Assembly: GCF_905115235.1 (NCBI RefSeq)
Contig: NC_051851.1
Location: forward strand, 65,779,559-65,843,558
DNA: 64,000 nt
From: Hermetia illucens
Lineage: Eukaryota > Arthropoda > Insecta > Diptera > Stratiomyidae
Reading direction: 5' to 3'
Positions 55,801-64,000 of this stretch are shown one piece after another. The position numbers were made by a program, and so were the translations under genes. Within the stretch, counting starts at the first letter, position 1. Each line of letters opens with the position of its first letter. Below the pieces are notes generated by a model that was not told where the DNA came from, did no database searches, and was given only the letters and a program-made list of their open reading frames with translations.

Positions 55801-56042
55801 GTTTCAGTCATGATCCGCACTGTCTTCGATATAAGATCCATGTCTCTGTAGTGTAGAACCTCCGCGTCATCCGCTGAAGTGTTTGCGACAATCGGGATGT
55901 AGTAATACATTTTCGCATGGTCGCACACACTTTGCTTTAAGACGCATCATTGCTGTGATGCGAGCCTTTGGATGTTGCCTTTAGCCCATCCTTAGGTTGG
56001 TCGCCCCTCGGTCCGGTTGGGCGTTAAGAGGGTTTTTTAACT
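52854..56042 (+). mobile_element. R4/Dong-like LINE, almost full length (~3.2 kb)
   Basis: A single-ORF LINE of the restriction-like-endonuclease type. The N-terminal part (52,872-53,333: WTNQLNEFIVRAYCRVTDLE...) continues, after one frameshift near 53,330, into a 545-codon frame with ALDKVGNWKAPGVDKIHNFW and FLIPKEQGA..PKCRPITCLP (RT start), FSTASIDYKSAFDSISHSWL (motif A), SDSLSPLWFCLALNSLSHLL, LSHLMYIDDINLYAKDE (YIDD motif C) and NTFAIPVLLYTFGVIQWSN (thumb). A one-base change in the G run at 54,955-54,965 shifts the frame after HQGGRGG. Then CRLCNCEEETIQHITSACRM (CCHC finger of the endonuclease) and a C-terminal MKQTWRLQKIEVVPVVISAT follow. The PD..D/K nuclease motif is not clear in this copy. 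It is flanked by (TA)n on both sides. Confidence 0.85.
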
Positions 56043-56079
56043 ATATATATATATGGCACCGGGGGTGTCTAGAGTCTTT

Positions 56080-57060
56080 GTTAATCTTATTGTTTACCTC
56101 CGGTGCTTTTTAGCATTTTACGCTCTCTTCTATCCTACAGATTTACGGGCTTCTTCATCTTTGCCTCTAGCACGCTAAGCAGTCCACATAAGTTTGTGGC
56201 AGCTCCTTCGTAGACTTGCAATTTCATCCATCCATCAGTATACAGGTGCCTTCCCATGACAGATTGTCCTTTTGGGCGCCAATACATCACAACCTGCGGT
56301 AGTAAGAGTCATTGTTGAGTTCACTAACAATTCAGTCCCAGTTCTTTACACCTCTTGGAAGAGCCGGGGCAAATTTGTCGAAGTCAATCTTCCCAATGTT
56401 CCACCCGGTAAACATTTGTCGAACATCAGAATATTGAGAGGAGCCGTTTGTTTCTTCGAAGGAAATATATTAGCTATGAAATCTTCCAGTACCCTCCATC
56501 GTTTCGCCAGTGATGCTAAGGGTTCTGTAACAAAGGTCACGTCAAGAAAACTGCCCTCTCAATCAAGGTGGCGGAATGTAGGAGTGATACCGATATTTAG
56601 AATAAGTCATGTCTTGGTGGCATCTCCAAAATTTATATGCTTCAGAAATCAAGCTAAGGTATTCCTAGTTCGAGAGTTGTGGTGTGTGTTGTGTGTGTTT
56701 CTTACAACTAGAACTGTCCATTTCGTGTTTCGAATCCCCCAAGGCGATGAGCTTATTCCGAAAAGCAGGTATAGATTTCTTTGTGAAGTGAACGTTAAAG
56801 AAACCCAAACGAAGCCATCTCCTTGGACACGGCTCCGTATTCGCAAGTTGATCAGATCTCACACCACATACCACGATGGTGAGCTCTTATCTCGCTCCAC
56901 GTCGCTGAAAAACAACAAGTCAGCTCTTCTTTCTTGCACCATAAGTTCGCGCCTGCAGGATCTGGATCTTGGTGGTTGACTTTCCACTGTTTACAGCTCC
57001 TTTTTGAAGATCTGGCACCGCCCAAACTGAGAACATGACCCAAATCGTCTTTCTACAGAA
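56080..57060 (-). mobile_element. R1-like LINE fragment, endonuclease end and linker
   Basis: On the minus strand, in shifting frames: NIGITPTFRHLDREGSFLDV and TFVTEPLASLAKRWRVLEDF (the conserved end of the AP-endonuclease), WNIGKIDFDKFAPALPRGV and AGCDVLAPKR...GKAPVYW (linker before the RT). These match the layout of the R1-like element at 38,600-39,400. A 235-codon plus-strand frame over the same DNA (56,272-56,979) has no recognisable domain and I treat it as a shadow. Confidence 0.65.
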
Positions 57061-57117
57061 CATGGCCCTGTCATTATCATCACATTATCGAGGCAATGCC
57101 AATATATAAACAGCCAT

Positions 57118-57178
57118 AACGATCAGGATTCGAACTCGAGTAACGAGATTGAGAAGTTAATGCTCAACCAAGCGATAA
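57118..57178 (-). mobile_element. tRNA-like (SINE) fragment
   Basis: On the minus strand, TCGCTTGGTTGAGCATTAAC... followed by GAGTTCGAATCCTG resembles tRNA A- and B-box regions about 30 nt apart. No complete cloverleaf is visible, so it is a SINE or tRNA relic. Confidence 0.4.
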
Positions 57179-57179
57179 T

Positions 57180-57455
57180 GTGTCTTTAGAATCGCGAACA
57201 ATAAAATAAAGTCCATTGAAAAAGCTCAGATCAGAATATGATAAACTAAAGCATTTATTAAAAAAATAATGGTCAATAGAAATATAAAACTTGTTACTAA
57301 TATGTTGTTGCCCTGTTGGAAACAACCCGAAATATTTTAAGTCGATTAAATTAAGTTGAAATAAATAAGAAACTTTCAAACTGCATTTATGCTTTGCAGA
57401 GAATCAATACACACCGAAATTGGATAATAAAAAACATAATTTTGTTCTAGATTGC
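57180..57455 (-). other. Outer 3' UTR of gene D (inferred)
   Basis: This is homologous to 42,120-42,343 beyond gene C ('aaacttgttactaatatgttgttgccct'). A minus-strand AATAAA at about 57,252 is the likely poly(A) signal, some 700 nt past the stop codon. The left end near the tRNA-like fragment is not homologous. Confidence 0.5.
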
Positions 57456-57768
57456 AACGCAAAAGCCACCATCCCTTAACATTTAAAAAATTGGTTTACA
57501 GTTAAATTTTAAAATATAAAAAAAATATCCTCACATAAAGATTTTAGTTCAAAAATTTTCCACGTAGCTTTGCAATTAAATTTGCATAAAAAGAGCTGCA
57601 AAATGTATTTGAGGATCACACCGAACACTGGAATTCCGATTGTCAACGTTATACCTTGGAAGAAATGTTGACAAGCAAAGTTCTAGATTCAGATGCAAAC
57701 TCAACTTCCTTCATTCCTTCTTCTTGTGCAAATTTAGACAACGTGGGACAGAATGGTGGCTTTTGTGT
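57456..57768 (-). promoter_or_regulatory. Inverted-repeat-bounded 3' UTR element, gene D copy
   Basis: The bounds are aacgcaaaagccaccat (57,456-57,472) and atggtggcttttgtgt (57,753-57,768), which are inverse complements with one difference. The interior shares 'aatttgcataaaaagagctgcaaaatg' and 'aaatgttgacaagcaaagttctagattcagatgcaaac' with the gene C copy. It lies 185 nt past the gene D stop codon. Confidence 0.65.
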
Positions 57769-57952
57769 AGTCTATGAAATATGTGATTTCGGTGGCCGGA
57801 AACATAGAATGTGTGTTTGGTGAACACAAGCATGGAGTCAACTGTATACCTTGCAGTGCACGATGATATTGTCCCTATTTGCTGGGAATTAGTTTGTCTA
57901 AGTCGATTTCGCTTGTTGATATATACTCAGGTGACTTATGATTTGAGAACAT

Positions 57953-60301
57953 TCAATTGGCTTCAAAGACGTCGTCCTCCAGACTATCATCTCCTATGCT
58001 CAAACCCTCGAGACTTTCTTCCTCTGCACTCTCTGCACTGTCTGCAGATAAACTGTCTTCATCTGCATCATGGAAGGGATCTATTTCAGGTAACCCATTA
58101 ATAGGTGGTGAAAGATGACGGTCGTCAAAACGTCGCCGAGCTTCACGTGGATCTAGAAATCTTGCAGGGTCGTGAACTAAGCGTGCTGCATTAATTTGTG
58201 CAACTTCATCGTCTGGTTGTAGTCCCGGAGGTACAACCTGATGGTGCACTAAGTCGTCTCTTCGTAGCTGCATAATATGGGGCTGCTCTTCATGGTTTTG
58301 CCCTTCTCTTTCCTCTAGTCGTATATTAGCAGGTCGATTGACATGATTTGGTTCATCCTCACCAGGATGTCGTACGTTGCGCATAATTCGAACACGTTCA
58401 GCGTTTCTATTGTTGCGATCTGGATCAGCGCCATCGTTTTGTCCATGTTGATCTGGCTGTTCTAGATCAGGTTGCATATACATTGGTCGACCTTCGTGAG
58501 GCTGCCTTTCACCTTCTAGATGTTCTTCCGGAAAGACAATGGGAGCCACAATTATTTCGCGGGGAGTATCTGGCCGAGGTGGTGATTTGAGTGGAGCAAA
58601 TGCCACCTTCTTTCGAGGTTGGACTGCCGATTGCGCTAGAGCCAATGCTGGGTCTGATGGTAACGATAAGGATGAAAGGCTAGAATATGTGCTTTCAAAT
58701 GTAATATCTCCCGAATCAGGAGATGAATGGACAGCGAACCGGCTAGCATCGCGAAGTAGTGGCGGTGGTCTAACTTCCTGCTGTGTACGAGACAGACCAG
58801 ATGGTCCCTCCCCAAACAAATTTGACGATGTCCGTAAAGGCGGTGAGCCGAGCCGCAAGGGTTGTAATGCTCCTGGTATTGGGGGAGATTTTGGAGATTT
58901 GGAAGCTTCCAATGTAAGCGAACCCGCTGGAATTGCCGAAGTGGACACTGTATCCATTTCTAAGGAAGGAAGGTCCGAGTTTGTGCTTGCCGTTGAGCCA
59001 TGTCTCCATTTCGATATTTGTGGACTTGGTATTTGCGGTGGACTTGCTTCCCGGGCTTCTCCTGGCATTATTGGTGAGACACCGATTCCTGATGAAGAAC
59101 TTCTAAGTGGTGAATATGCTGGAGCATGGTGGGAATCGGATGTAGCTGCTGAATCTGAATTTGATGAGAATGCTGGATGTTCGGGAACAGCTTCGTCTTG
59201 TGGAGACGCTTTCGCTTGTGTACCAGCCCCCTCGAGTAAAACCGCTTCTTCTTGTTGGACCACATCTCTGTGTGGACCCGCTTCCTCTCGAGGAAATGCC
59301 TCGCTGTTTGAAGCCTTCTGCTGGAGTTGAACTGCTTCTCCTGGTGCATTATCTTCATCGTCTTGATCCTCCGCTTTGCATGGAGGTGCTTCCTCCCATG
59401 GAACTGCTTCCCTGCTTGGACCCGCTTCTTCATCTGGAACCATCTCCTCGGGTCGAATCGCTTCCCTTCGGGCACTTATCACTTCCTGGGAAGCCGCCTC
59501 CCCGTGAGAAGACCTCTCGCGTGAAATCACCCTTACGGGTAAAGCCGCTTCTCCTTGCAAACCAGCGCCAACGGGTGAAATCATATGTTCGAGTGAGACT
59601 GTTCTTCTAAGTGAAACTGTTTCTCTGTGAGCAGCTGCTCCTGATTGTGAAATCGCTTCTCCGCGGGAAGTTACTTCTTCGCGTGGAGCTGGTTCCGAAC
59701 GGAAAGACATTGCAAATGCTGCTGTTTTCAATCCAAAAGACGATATTCCTGTTATCAAAGAAGCAGATTTCGCCATAATCGCCTGCCTTATAGCATTTGC
59801 CAAATCTAAAGCGCTTATCAACGCTCCACCCTTAACTTCATCAATTTCGATTTCTTCACAAAGGGAAGAACTAGCTCTTGCTTGTGCCGAATCTGAAGGC
59901 AATTGTTCTGATCCATCGTCACTGAGGGGTGCATTCGAAGACAAATGAGATTGCTCTTGCTCAGAAGTATCTGGACTTGCAATTGACCGTTCCCTTGGGC
60001 TTTGTGCGGCGTGAACATCAGCTTGATATTCAAATGATCTTGGGCGAGGTGAAGTACTCGAAACTTTTATAGGCATAGGTCCTCGCATCAATGGTCTTAG
60101 TTCAGATGAATCATTGGGCTCCATTGCCCTCCGCCTATTTTCGCTTCGAGCAGGGCCAGGATCAGATGCAAGTGATTCTCTGGACCCACGATTACATGCA
60201 CGTCGGAATAATGAAAGAATGCTCCTAATTAAATGTATTGCCCTTCGCCACCATTTTCGCGCCCTTTTGTTTACCGGTTTGTCGATCGCTTCTCCCTCCA
60301 T
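57953..60301 (-). CDS. Gene D: longest single-frame member of the unrecognised family (782 aa)
   Basis: One uninterrupted coding exon. The start (MEGEAIDKPVNKRARKWWRR) lies 5 nt after a 3' splice-like site. In order: Trp-Trp/basic block, LFRRACNRGSRESL; ADVHAAQSPRERS; CEEIEID; helix DLANAIRQAIMAKSAS; about 200 residues of degenerate Glu-Ala units (GEAISQS, REAVPWEEA, EEAVLLEGA); SNSDS...YSPLRSSSSG; GSTASTNSDLPSLEMD; NLFGEGPSGL; a Pro/Ser region; an Asn/Arg/His/Pro-rich region with HVNRPANIR (like the gene A repeats); QPDDEVAQINAARL (compare NPDDEVLVNA at the gene A C-terminus); and the acidic tail EESLEGLSIGDDSLEDDVFEAN. No transmembrane span or signal peptide was seen. Most of the chain is probably disordered. 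Function unknown; the shared blocks with A and C show it is the most complete member. Confidence 0.75.
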   Translation of the reverse strand: MEGEAIDKPVNKRARKWWRRAIHLIRSILSLFRRACNRGSRESLASDPGPARSENRRRAMEPNDSSELRPLMRGPMPIKVSSTSPRPRSFEYQADVHAAQSPRERSIASPDTSEQEQSHLSSNAPLSDDGSEQLPSDSAQARASSSLCEEIEIDEVKGGALISALDLANAIRQAIMAKSASLITGISSFGLKTAAFAMSFRSEPAPREEVTSRGEAISQSGAAAHRETVSLRRTVSLEHMISPVGAGLQGEAALPVRVISRERSSHGEAASQEVISARREAIRPEEMVPDEEAGPSREAVPWEEAPPCKAEDQDDEDNAPGEAVQLQQKASNSEAFPREEAGPHRDVVQQEEAVLLEGAGTQAKASPQDEAVPEHPAFSSNSDSAATSDSHHAPAYSPLRSSSSGIGVSPIMPGEAREASPPQIPSPQISKWRHGSTASTNSDLPSLEMDTVSTSAIPAGSLTLEASKSPKSPPIPGALQPLRLGSPPLRTSSNLFGEGPSGLSRTQQEVRPPPLLRDASRFAVHSSPDSGDITFESTYSSLSSLSLPSDPALALAQSAVQPRKKVAFAPLKSPPRPDTPREIIVAPIVFPEEHLEGERQPHEGRPMYMQPDLEQPDQHGQNDGADPDRNNRNAERVRIMRNVRHPGEDEPNHVNRPANIRLEEREGQNHEEQPHIMQLRRDDLVHHQVVPPGLQPDDEVAQINAARLVHDPARFLDPREARRRFDDRHLSPPINGLPEIDPFHDADEDSLSADSAESAEEESLEGLSIGDDSLEDDVFEAN

Positions 60302-60306
60302 CGTTT

Positions 60307-60860
60307 CTGAAAATATAAGATGAAACAGTTATAAATAATTAAATCTGGATTTAATTAGTTATTTAATAGCCAATAATCGATGACACCTTGTTAGCCTGTT
60401 GATAACATTTGTCTGAAATTCTAAAGCGCTTCATCAGCCAAAGTGATGAAAACTTGGTGAGCTAGTGGCTTGTACTGTGATTGAAAATGGTTGCAAATGA
60501 ACATACATGATGAAAATAACTGCAAATGTCACTAACCCCAGGAGTTGCTCTTATTTTGGAGAAATGGTTTGAGCCTCACGTGAACTAGTTAACCGTGTTT
60601 TCTATAAGCTCTTCTCGCGTCATAAAATAAACAAAAAACATTTAAATAAAAGACTCACTGCTTGGCTCTTACAAACACCTAATAATTTGACAAGAAACTG
60701 ATTGTAGCAAGGTCATTGGAGAGCCTTAACGGTTCTAGGCTAGTGGAATGTTTGGGGATGATGCTGTTTGCGTCAGCCTGGATGCAAGTGGAGAATAGCC
60801 TAAGTTTTCTTCGCGCCAAAATGCGTTTTTTCAGTGGCGTCTGCAATTTTTTTTCTCCTT
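60307..60860 (-). promoter_or_regulatory. Conserved upstream region of gene D (5' UTR intron and promoter)
   Basis: Blocks shared with gene C are 'aatcgatgacaccttgttagcctgttgata' (60,375-60,404), 'aaataaacaaaaaacatttaaataaaagac', 'gcaaggtcattggagagccttaacggttc' (about 60,707-60,735) and 'gtggagaatagcctaagttttcttcgcgccaaaatgcg' (60,788-60,825). The last contains TTTTGGCGCG on the minus strand, an E2F-like word. The AG of the presumed 5' UTR intron is at 60,307-60,308. Confidence 0.5.
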
Positions 60861-61094
60861 TTTTGAATTTGTTATTCTTTCAACTTTCTTGATAACAGAA
60901 GAATGAAAAAAATTATCGGAGCTTTATGACTTTCAATATTGTGCTTGTAATGTGTTGGATGACGGTAAAAAGAGTATACATTTACAACCCTTACGTGGAT
61001 ACGAGGGACTGCATGGAACGTAATGAACAAACACAAACCACGCACCTATCGCAACACAGGGAGTTAAACTAACAATAAAAAATATCGACGTGGA
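60861..61094. other. Unassigned DNA
   Basis: No gene or known element was seen. Confidence 0.4.
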
Positions 61095-61302
61095 GCCATA
61101 AAAGTCAGAAGCCGAGTGCCGCGTCCAAGAAGTATCACATCCTCAACCGATGTTTCTCTTGCCACAAAAATGGAGGACACCACTTGAGTTGCCTAAATGC
61201 CATAAAAGTCAGAAGCCGAGTGCCGCGTCCAAGAAGTATCACATCCTCAACCGATGTTTCTCTTGCCACAAAAATGGAGGACACCACTTGGGTTGCCTAA
61301 AT
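61095..61302. repeat. Tandem duplication of a 104-bp unit
   Basis: Unit 1 (61,095-61,198) and unit 2 (61,199-61,302), both starting GCCATAAAAGTCAGAAGCC, differ by one base that I can see (cttgagttgcc / cttgggttgcc). A frame with spaced Cys and His (CFSCHKNGGHHLSCLN) runs through, but it is too short to assign. Confidence 0.85.
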
Positions 61303-61540
61303 GCTGGATAAACTCCGAATGTTGTTCTGTTTGCCTAAGATGGTTTTCCTGGTCAAGCCTTACGCTCGTCACTGTGAAACGTGCAAACGTGCAACATCAA
61401 CAGCTTCCAGCAAAACGCTTTGACCTCAAATGAGAAAAAGGCTCAGTTCCGTTTGTATACCAGAAACATTGCTGGAATAGTTGTTCTCGATTCTCTCTCG
61501 ACATTTTCATTAGTGAAATCGACCAATCGACCAATATAAC
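61303..61540. other. Unassigned DNA
   Basis: Nothing recognised. Confidence 0.4.
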
Positions 61541-61945
61541 CTGCCACCACCAACGATTGAAGAAATAGTTTTTGCAATTCAATGGCTTAAAATCATAAGT
61601 CGTCAGGAGCAAGTTAAATATGGAAGCAATCAACTGCATCAAGCGGTTCATGAACTGGCACTCAAGGTGTAAGACACCGAACCAATGCCTGACGATTGAC
61701 AAAGGGGCATTACCTGTCCCGTACATAAAAAGAGAGCAGTGCAGCAATTACAGACATATCACGTTGCTGAGTACCATCTTTAAGATACTCTCCGTCATTT
61801 TACTAGGCCGGATAACCTCATAAGCCCAGAGCAACATCTGCTCATACCAAATACGCTTCACTCCAGGTAAATCAACAACAGATTAGATTTTGTCTGTGGG
61901 TCAAGCGATGGAAAACTGTTGGAATATGGTCAATCGACAATCATT
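61541..61945 (+). mobile_element. RTE-1 LINE fragment, RT start
   Basis: This aligns with 49,750-50,130. Shared landmarks are 'accaatgcctgacgattgacaaaggggcatta', 'gtgcagcaattacagacatatcacgttgctgagtaccatc', 'tactaggccggataacctcataagcccag' and 'cttcactccaggtaaatcaacaacagatta'. It is short, frameshifted and without its 3' part. Confidence 0.75.
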
Positions 61946-61959
61946 TTAGACTGTTACAT

Positions 61960-62085
61960 GTGTGTCCGGATAGCTGAGTGCTGATCTCGTTGGCGGCAGT
62001 GGGATTTGTATTGTGGTTTGACGTCGGATACCAGTCGACTTAGCTTCTTGTTGTCAGATTGTTGTGCCAACGATTATTATTATTT
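61960..62085 (+). mobile_element. tRNA-derived SINE fragment
   Basis: 'gtgtccggatagctgagtgctgatctcg' and 'gacgtcggataccagtcgacttagct' correspond to the head and body of the SINE at 4,598-4,865. The B-box is degraded. Confidence 0.5.
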
Positions 62086-62139
62086 TTATATTACATATTT
62101 TAGTCACTATAGCTTGGATGACCTTGACCCAATTCTATT

Positions 62140-62740
62140 TACAATTAATTGATCGCAACTTCACCCCACTGTAATAGTGACTCCGATCAGGGGATTCAGA
62201 ATCCACACATACCAGTCCCTGCCTATCGAAAAGGGATAGAAATTTATGGACTACAACTTTCCCGACACAGAATATCAAAGACTTCCATTGTGTTTAAGAT
62301 AAGACCGGTACATTGCTTATCGTCCGATGAGCTGCAAAGGTCATATGGCGACAACAATTCACCCAGATGGAAACGAAAGAATTTATATTTAGCACTTCCG
62401 CAAGCACTGCTCTGAAAAAGCTAGCACCAAACGCTCTGGTTCTGTGACTTTTGCAATCGAGTTGCTGAGGAGGATAGAACACCATCTGATTGGCAAGAAA
62501 GCACAACCGTACAAATATTGCAAAAGAAAATCTTTCCAACAAAGTATTCAAATTGTCATCCGATTCGCTTCTTAATTAACAACATAAAGATATTTAAGCA
62601 CATTCTTGACAGTCGCATTCGAAACATGAAAAACTACAAATTCCTTAACTATATCTTGAGAAACTATTTGATCACGCGCCACAGCTGGTATACAACACCT
62701 AGAGTCAAAGGAATTCGTGTGCTGAGTTAAGCTGGTCTAT
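62140..62740 (+). mobile_element. RTE-2 LINE fragment, start of the RT domain
   Basis: From 62,475 the frames give DRTPSDWQESTTVQILQKK and KYSNCHPIRFLINNIKIFKHILDSRI, a decayed form of the RTE-type RT start (W..STTVPIWKKKG...C.NYRPIRLL...KIFERI.D.RIR). The upstream part from 62,140 is probably the endonuclease-RT linker. It ends before the catalytic motifs. Confidence 0.55.
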
Positions 62741-62814
62741 GTACTGCAAACGGAAAAGGTAAACCACAAGTGCCATTATCGCCTGAATCTGAACAAGTCA
62801 GAGTACTTGCCGAT

Positions 62815-64000
62815 AAGCCTCATCATCATCACCAACGGCGTAACAACCGGTATCCGGTCTAGGCCTGCCTTAATAAGGAACTCCAGACATCTCGGTTTTG
62901 TGGCGAGGTCCATCAATTCGATTCCCTAAAAGCTGTCTGCCGTCCTGAACTATGCCATCACTCCATCTCAGCCAGGGTTCGCCTCGTTTTCTTTTCCTAC
63001 CATAGATATTGCCCTTTTAGACTTACCGGGTGGGATCATCCTCATCCATACGGATTAAGTGACCCGCCCACCGTAGCCTATTGAGCCGGATTTTATCCTC
63101 AACCTGAAGGTCATGGTATCGCTCATTGATTTCGTCGTTATGTAGACTACGGAATCGTCCATCCTCATATAAGGGGCCAAAAATTCTTCGGAGGATTCTT
63201 CTCTCGAACGCGGCCAAGAGTTCGCAATATTTCTTGCTAAGAACCCAAGTCTCCGAATAATACATGAGGACTGGCTGGCTTTGACCCTATGGTGAGACGT
63301 TTCGAGTGGAATAGTTTTCATAAGCTGAGATAGGCTCTGTTGGCTACCAACAACCATGCGCGGATTTCATCATCGTTGCTGTCGGTTGTGATTTTTGACC
63401 CTAGATAAGAGAAATTATGAACAGTATCAAAGTTGTAGTCTCCTATTTTTCTTCTTCCCGTTTAATGTTGTTGGTTAGTTGGTTTTTGGTGCTGACGTTG
63501 CCACCATATAGTTTGTCTTGCCTTCATTGATGTGCAGCCCAAAATCTCGCGCCAATCATCGCCTGCTCGATCTGCTTGAAGGCAGTTTGTACGTTTCGGG
63601 TAGTTCTTCCCATTAGGTCGATATCGTCAGGATAGGCCAGTAGTTGGGTGGACTTAAAAAGGATCGTACCCTCTGCATTTACCTTAGCATCACGGATCAC
63701 TTTCTCCACGGCCAGGTTAAAGAGAACGCATGACAGGGCGTAATCCCCTTGTCGTAGACCGTTGTTGATATCGAATGGGCTGCTTTTATCTGACCTCGCT
63801 CATTGGTCAGGGTCAGCCTAGTCAGTCTTATCAATTTCGTCGGGATACCGAATTCTCCTATGGCCGTGTACAGTTTCACCCTGGCTATGCTATCATAGGT
63901 GGCTTTAAAGTCGATAAATAGATGGTGCAACTGGTGGCCATATTCCAACAGTTTTTCCATCGCTTGCCACAGGGAGAAAATCTGATCTGTTGCTGATTTG
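62815..64000 (-). mobile_element. RTE-1 LINE copy, 3' end through RT, running off the window
   Basis: The (ATC)n complement of the 3' tail is at 62,820-62,833, followed by 'aacggcgtaacaaccggtatccggtctaggcctgcc'. Coding pieces on the minus strand: ERRILRRIFGPLYEDGRFRS, NDEINERYHDLQVEDKIRLN, RLRWAGHLIRMDEDDP, then further upstream QTAFKQIEQA, AYPDDIDLMGRTTRNVQTAF (YADDI altered to YPDDI), PTKLIRLTRLTLTNERGQI and LHHLFIDFKATYDSI (motif A). Frameshifts are present and the copy continues beyond 64,000. Confidence 0.85.

Noticed and set aside
56272-56979. 235-codon open frame on the plus strand as a host gene
   Set aside because: The opposite strand carries recognisable R1-like endonuclease and linker motifs (REGSFLDV, ASLAKRWRVLEDF, IGKIDFDKFAPALPRGV), so the plus frame is best seen as a shadow.
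58539-59330. 263-codon plus-strand frame antisense to gene D
   Set aside because: It lies wholly within the gene D exon. Its composition mirrors the Ser/Glu-rich coding strand and it has no partner opposite gene C of equal length.
61095-61320. Zinc-knuckle frame (CFSCHKNGGHHLSCLN) as evidence of a gag-type fossil
   Set aside because: Too short, inside a recent tandem duplication, and no other element parts nearby.

Overview
The window looks like a transposon-rich stretch of an insect nuclear chromosome, most likely a fly (Diptera). The evidence is AT-rich DNA, very short introns (54 and 61 nt in the models below), one recognisable metabolic gene with insect-like exons, and many insect-type mobile elements (RTE-like, R1-like and R4/Dong-like LINEs, mariner/Tc1, Transib, Penelope-like ends, tRNA-derived SINEs). 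Order and species are inferred. No rRNA gene, CRISPR array or prokaryotic operon is present, and I recognised no LTR retrovirus-like or Polinton-like element.

Host genes. (1) 7,989-8,786, minus strand: the first three coding exons of methylthioribose-1-phosphate isomerase (methionine salvage). The C-terminal half is not visible before the left edge. (2) Four same-strand (minus) paralogous genes of an unrecognised family, called A-D here: A 20,472-23,036, B 31,854-32,468, C 42,841-44,770, D 57,953-60,301. They share an N-terminal Trp-Trp/basic block and an SxxSL motif. A, C and D also share a DSAASIxS...SLExD...NL(Y/F)GEGPSGL block, and C and D share an acidic SLEDxVFE tail. The rest is Ser/Glu/Pro-rich, repetitive and fast-diverging. 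Each start codon lies 5-17 nt after a putative 3' splice site, and C and D share upstream blocks. Each gene is followed by a ~300-nt element bounded by inverted repeats of about 17-20 bp. This array is the most novel content of the window.

Layout. 1-7.2 kb: Tc1, Transib, RTE-2, a SINE, Penelope-like ends and a GC-rich (TAA)n-tailed block. 8-9.8 kb: isomerase gene and its GC-rich upstream DNA. 10-20 kb: nested insertions (mariner and a small DNA transposon inside RTE-1; a Penelope-like end and RTEs inside LINE-3). 20-23 kb: gene A. 24-31 kb: RTE-1, an RNase H-type LINE, R4-like LINE, repeat R. 31-32.5 kb: gene B. 33-42 kb: repeat R, RTE-2, LINE-3, R1-like LINE. 42-45 kb: gene C. 45-57 kb: R1-like fragments, RNase H LINE, RTE-1, LINE-3 and a long R4/Dong-like element set in a (TA)n tract. 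57-60 kb: gene D. 61-64 kb: RTE and SINE fragments.

Working names used below: RTE-1 = RTE-like LINE with a (GAT)n tail; RTE-2 = RTE-like LINE with an (AAG)n tail; LINE-3 = a third LINE family of uncertain clade; repeat R = an AT-rich dispersed repeat of about 0.5-0.8 kb with one end reading CGGTTTCCCGACTTG. Element boundaries are estimates by eye unless TSD or TIR positions are given.
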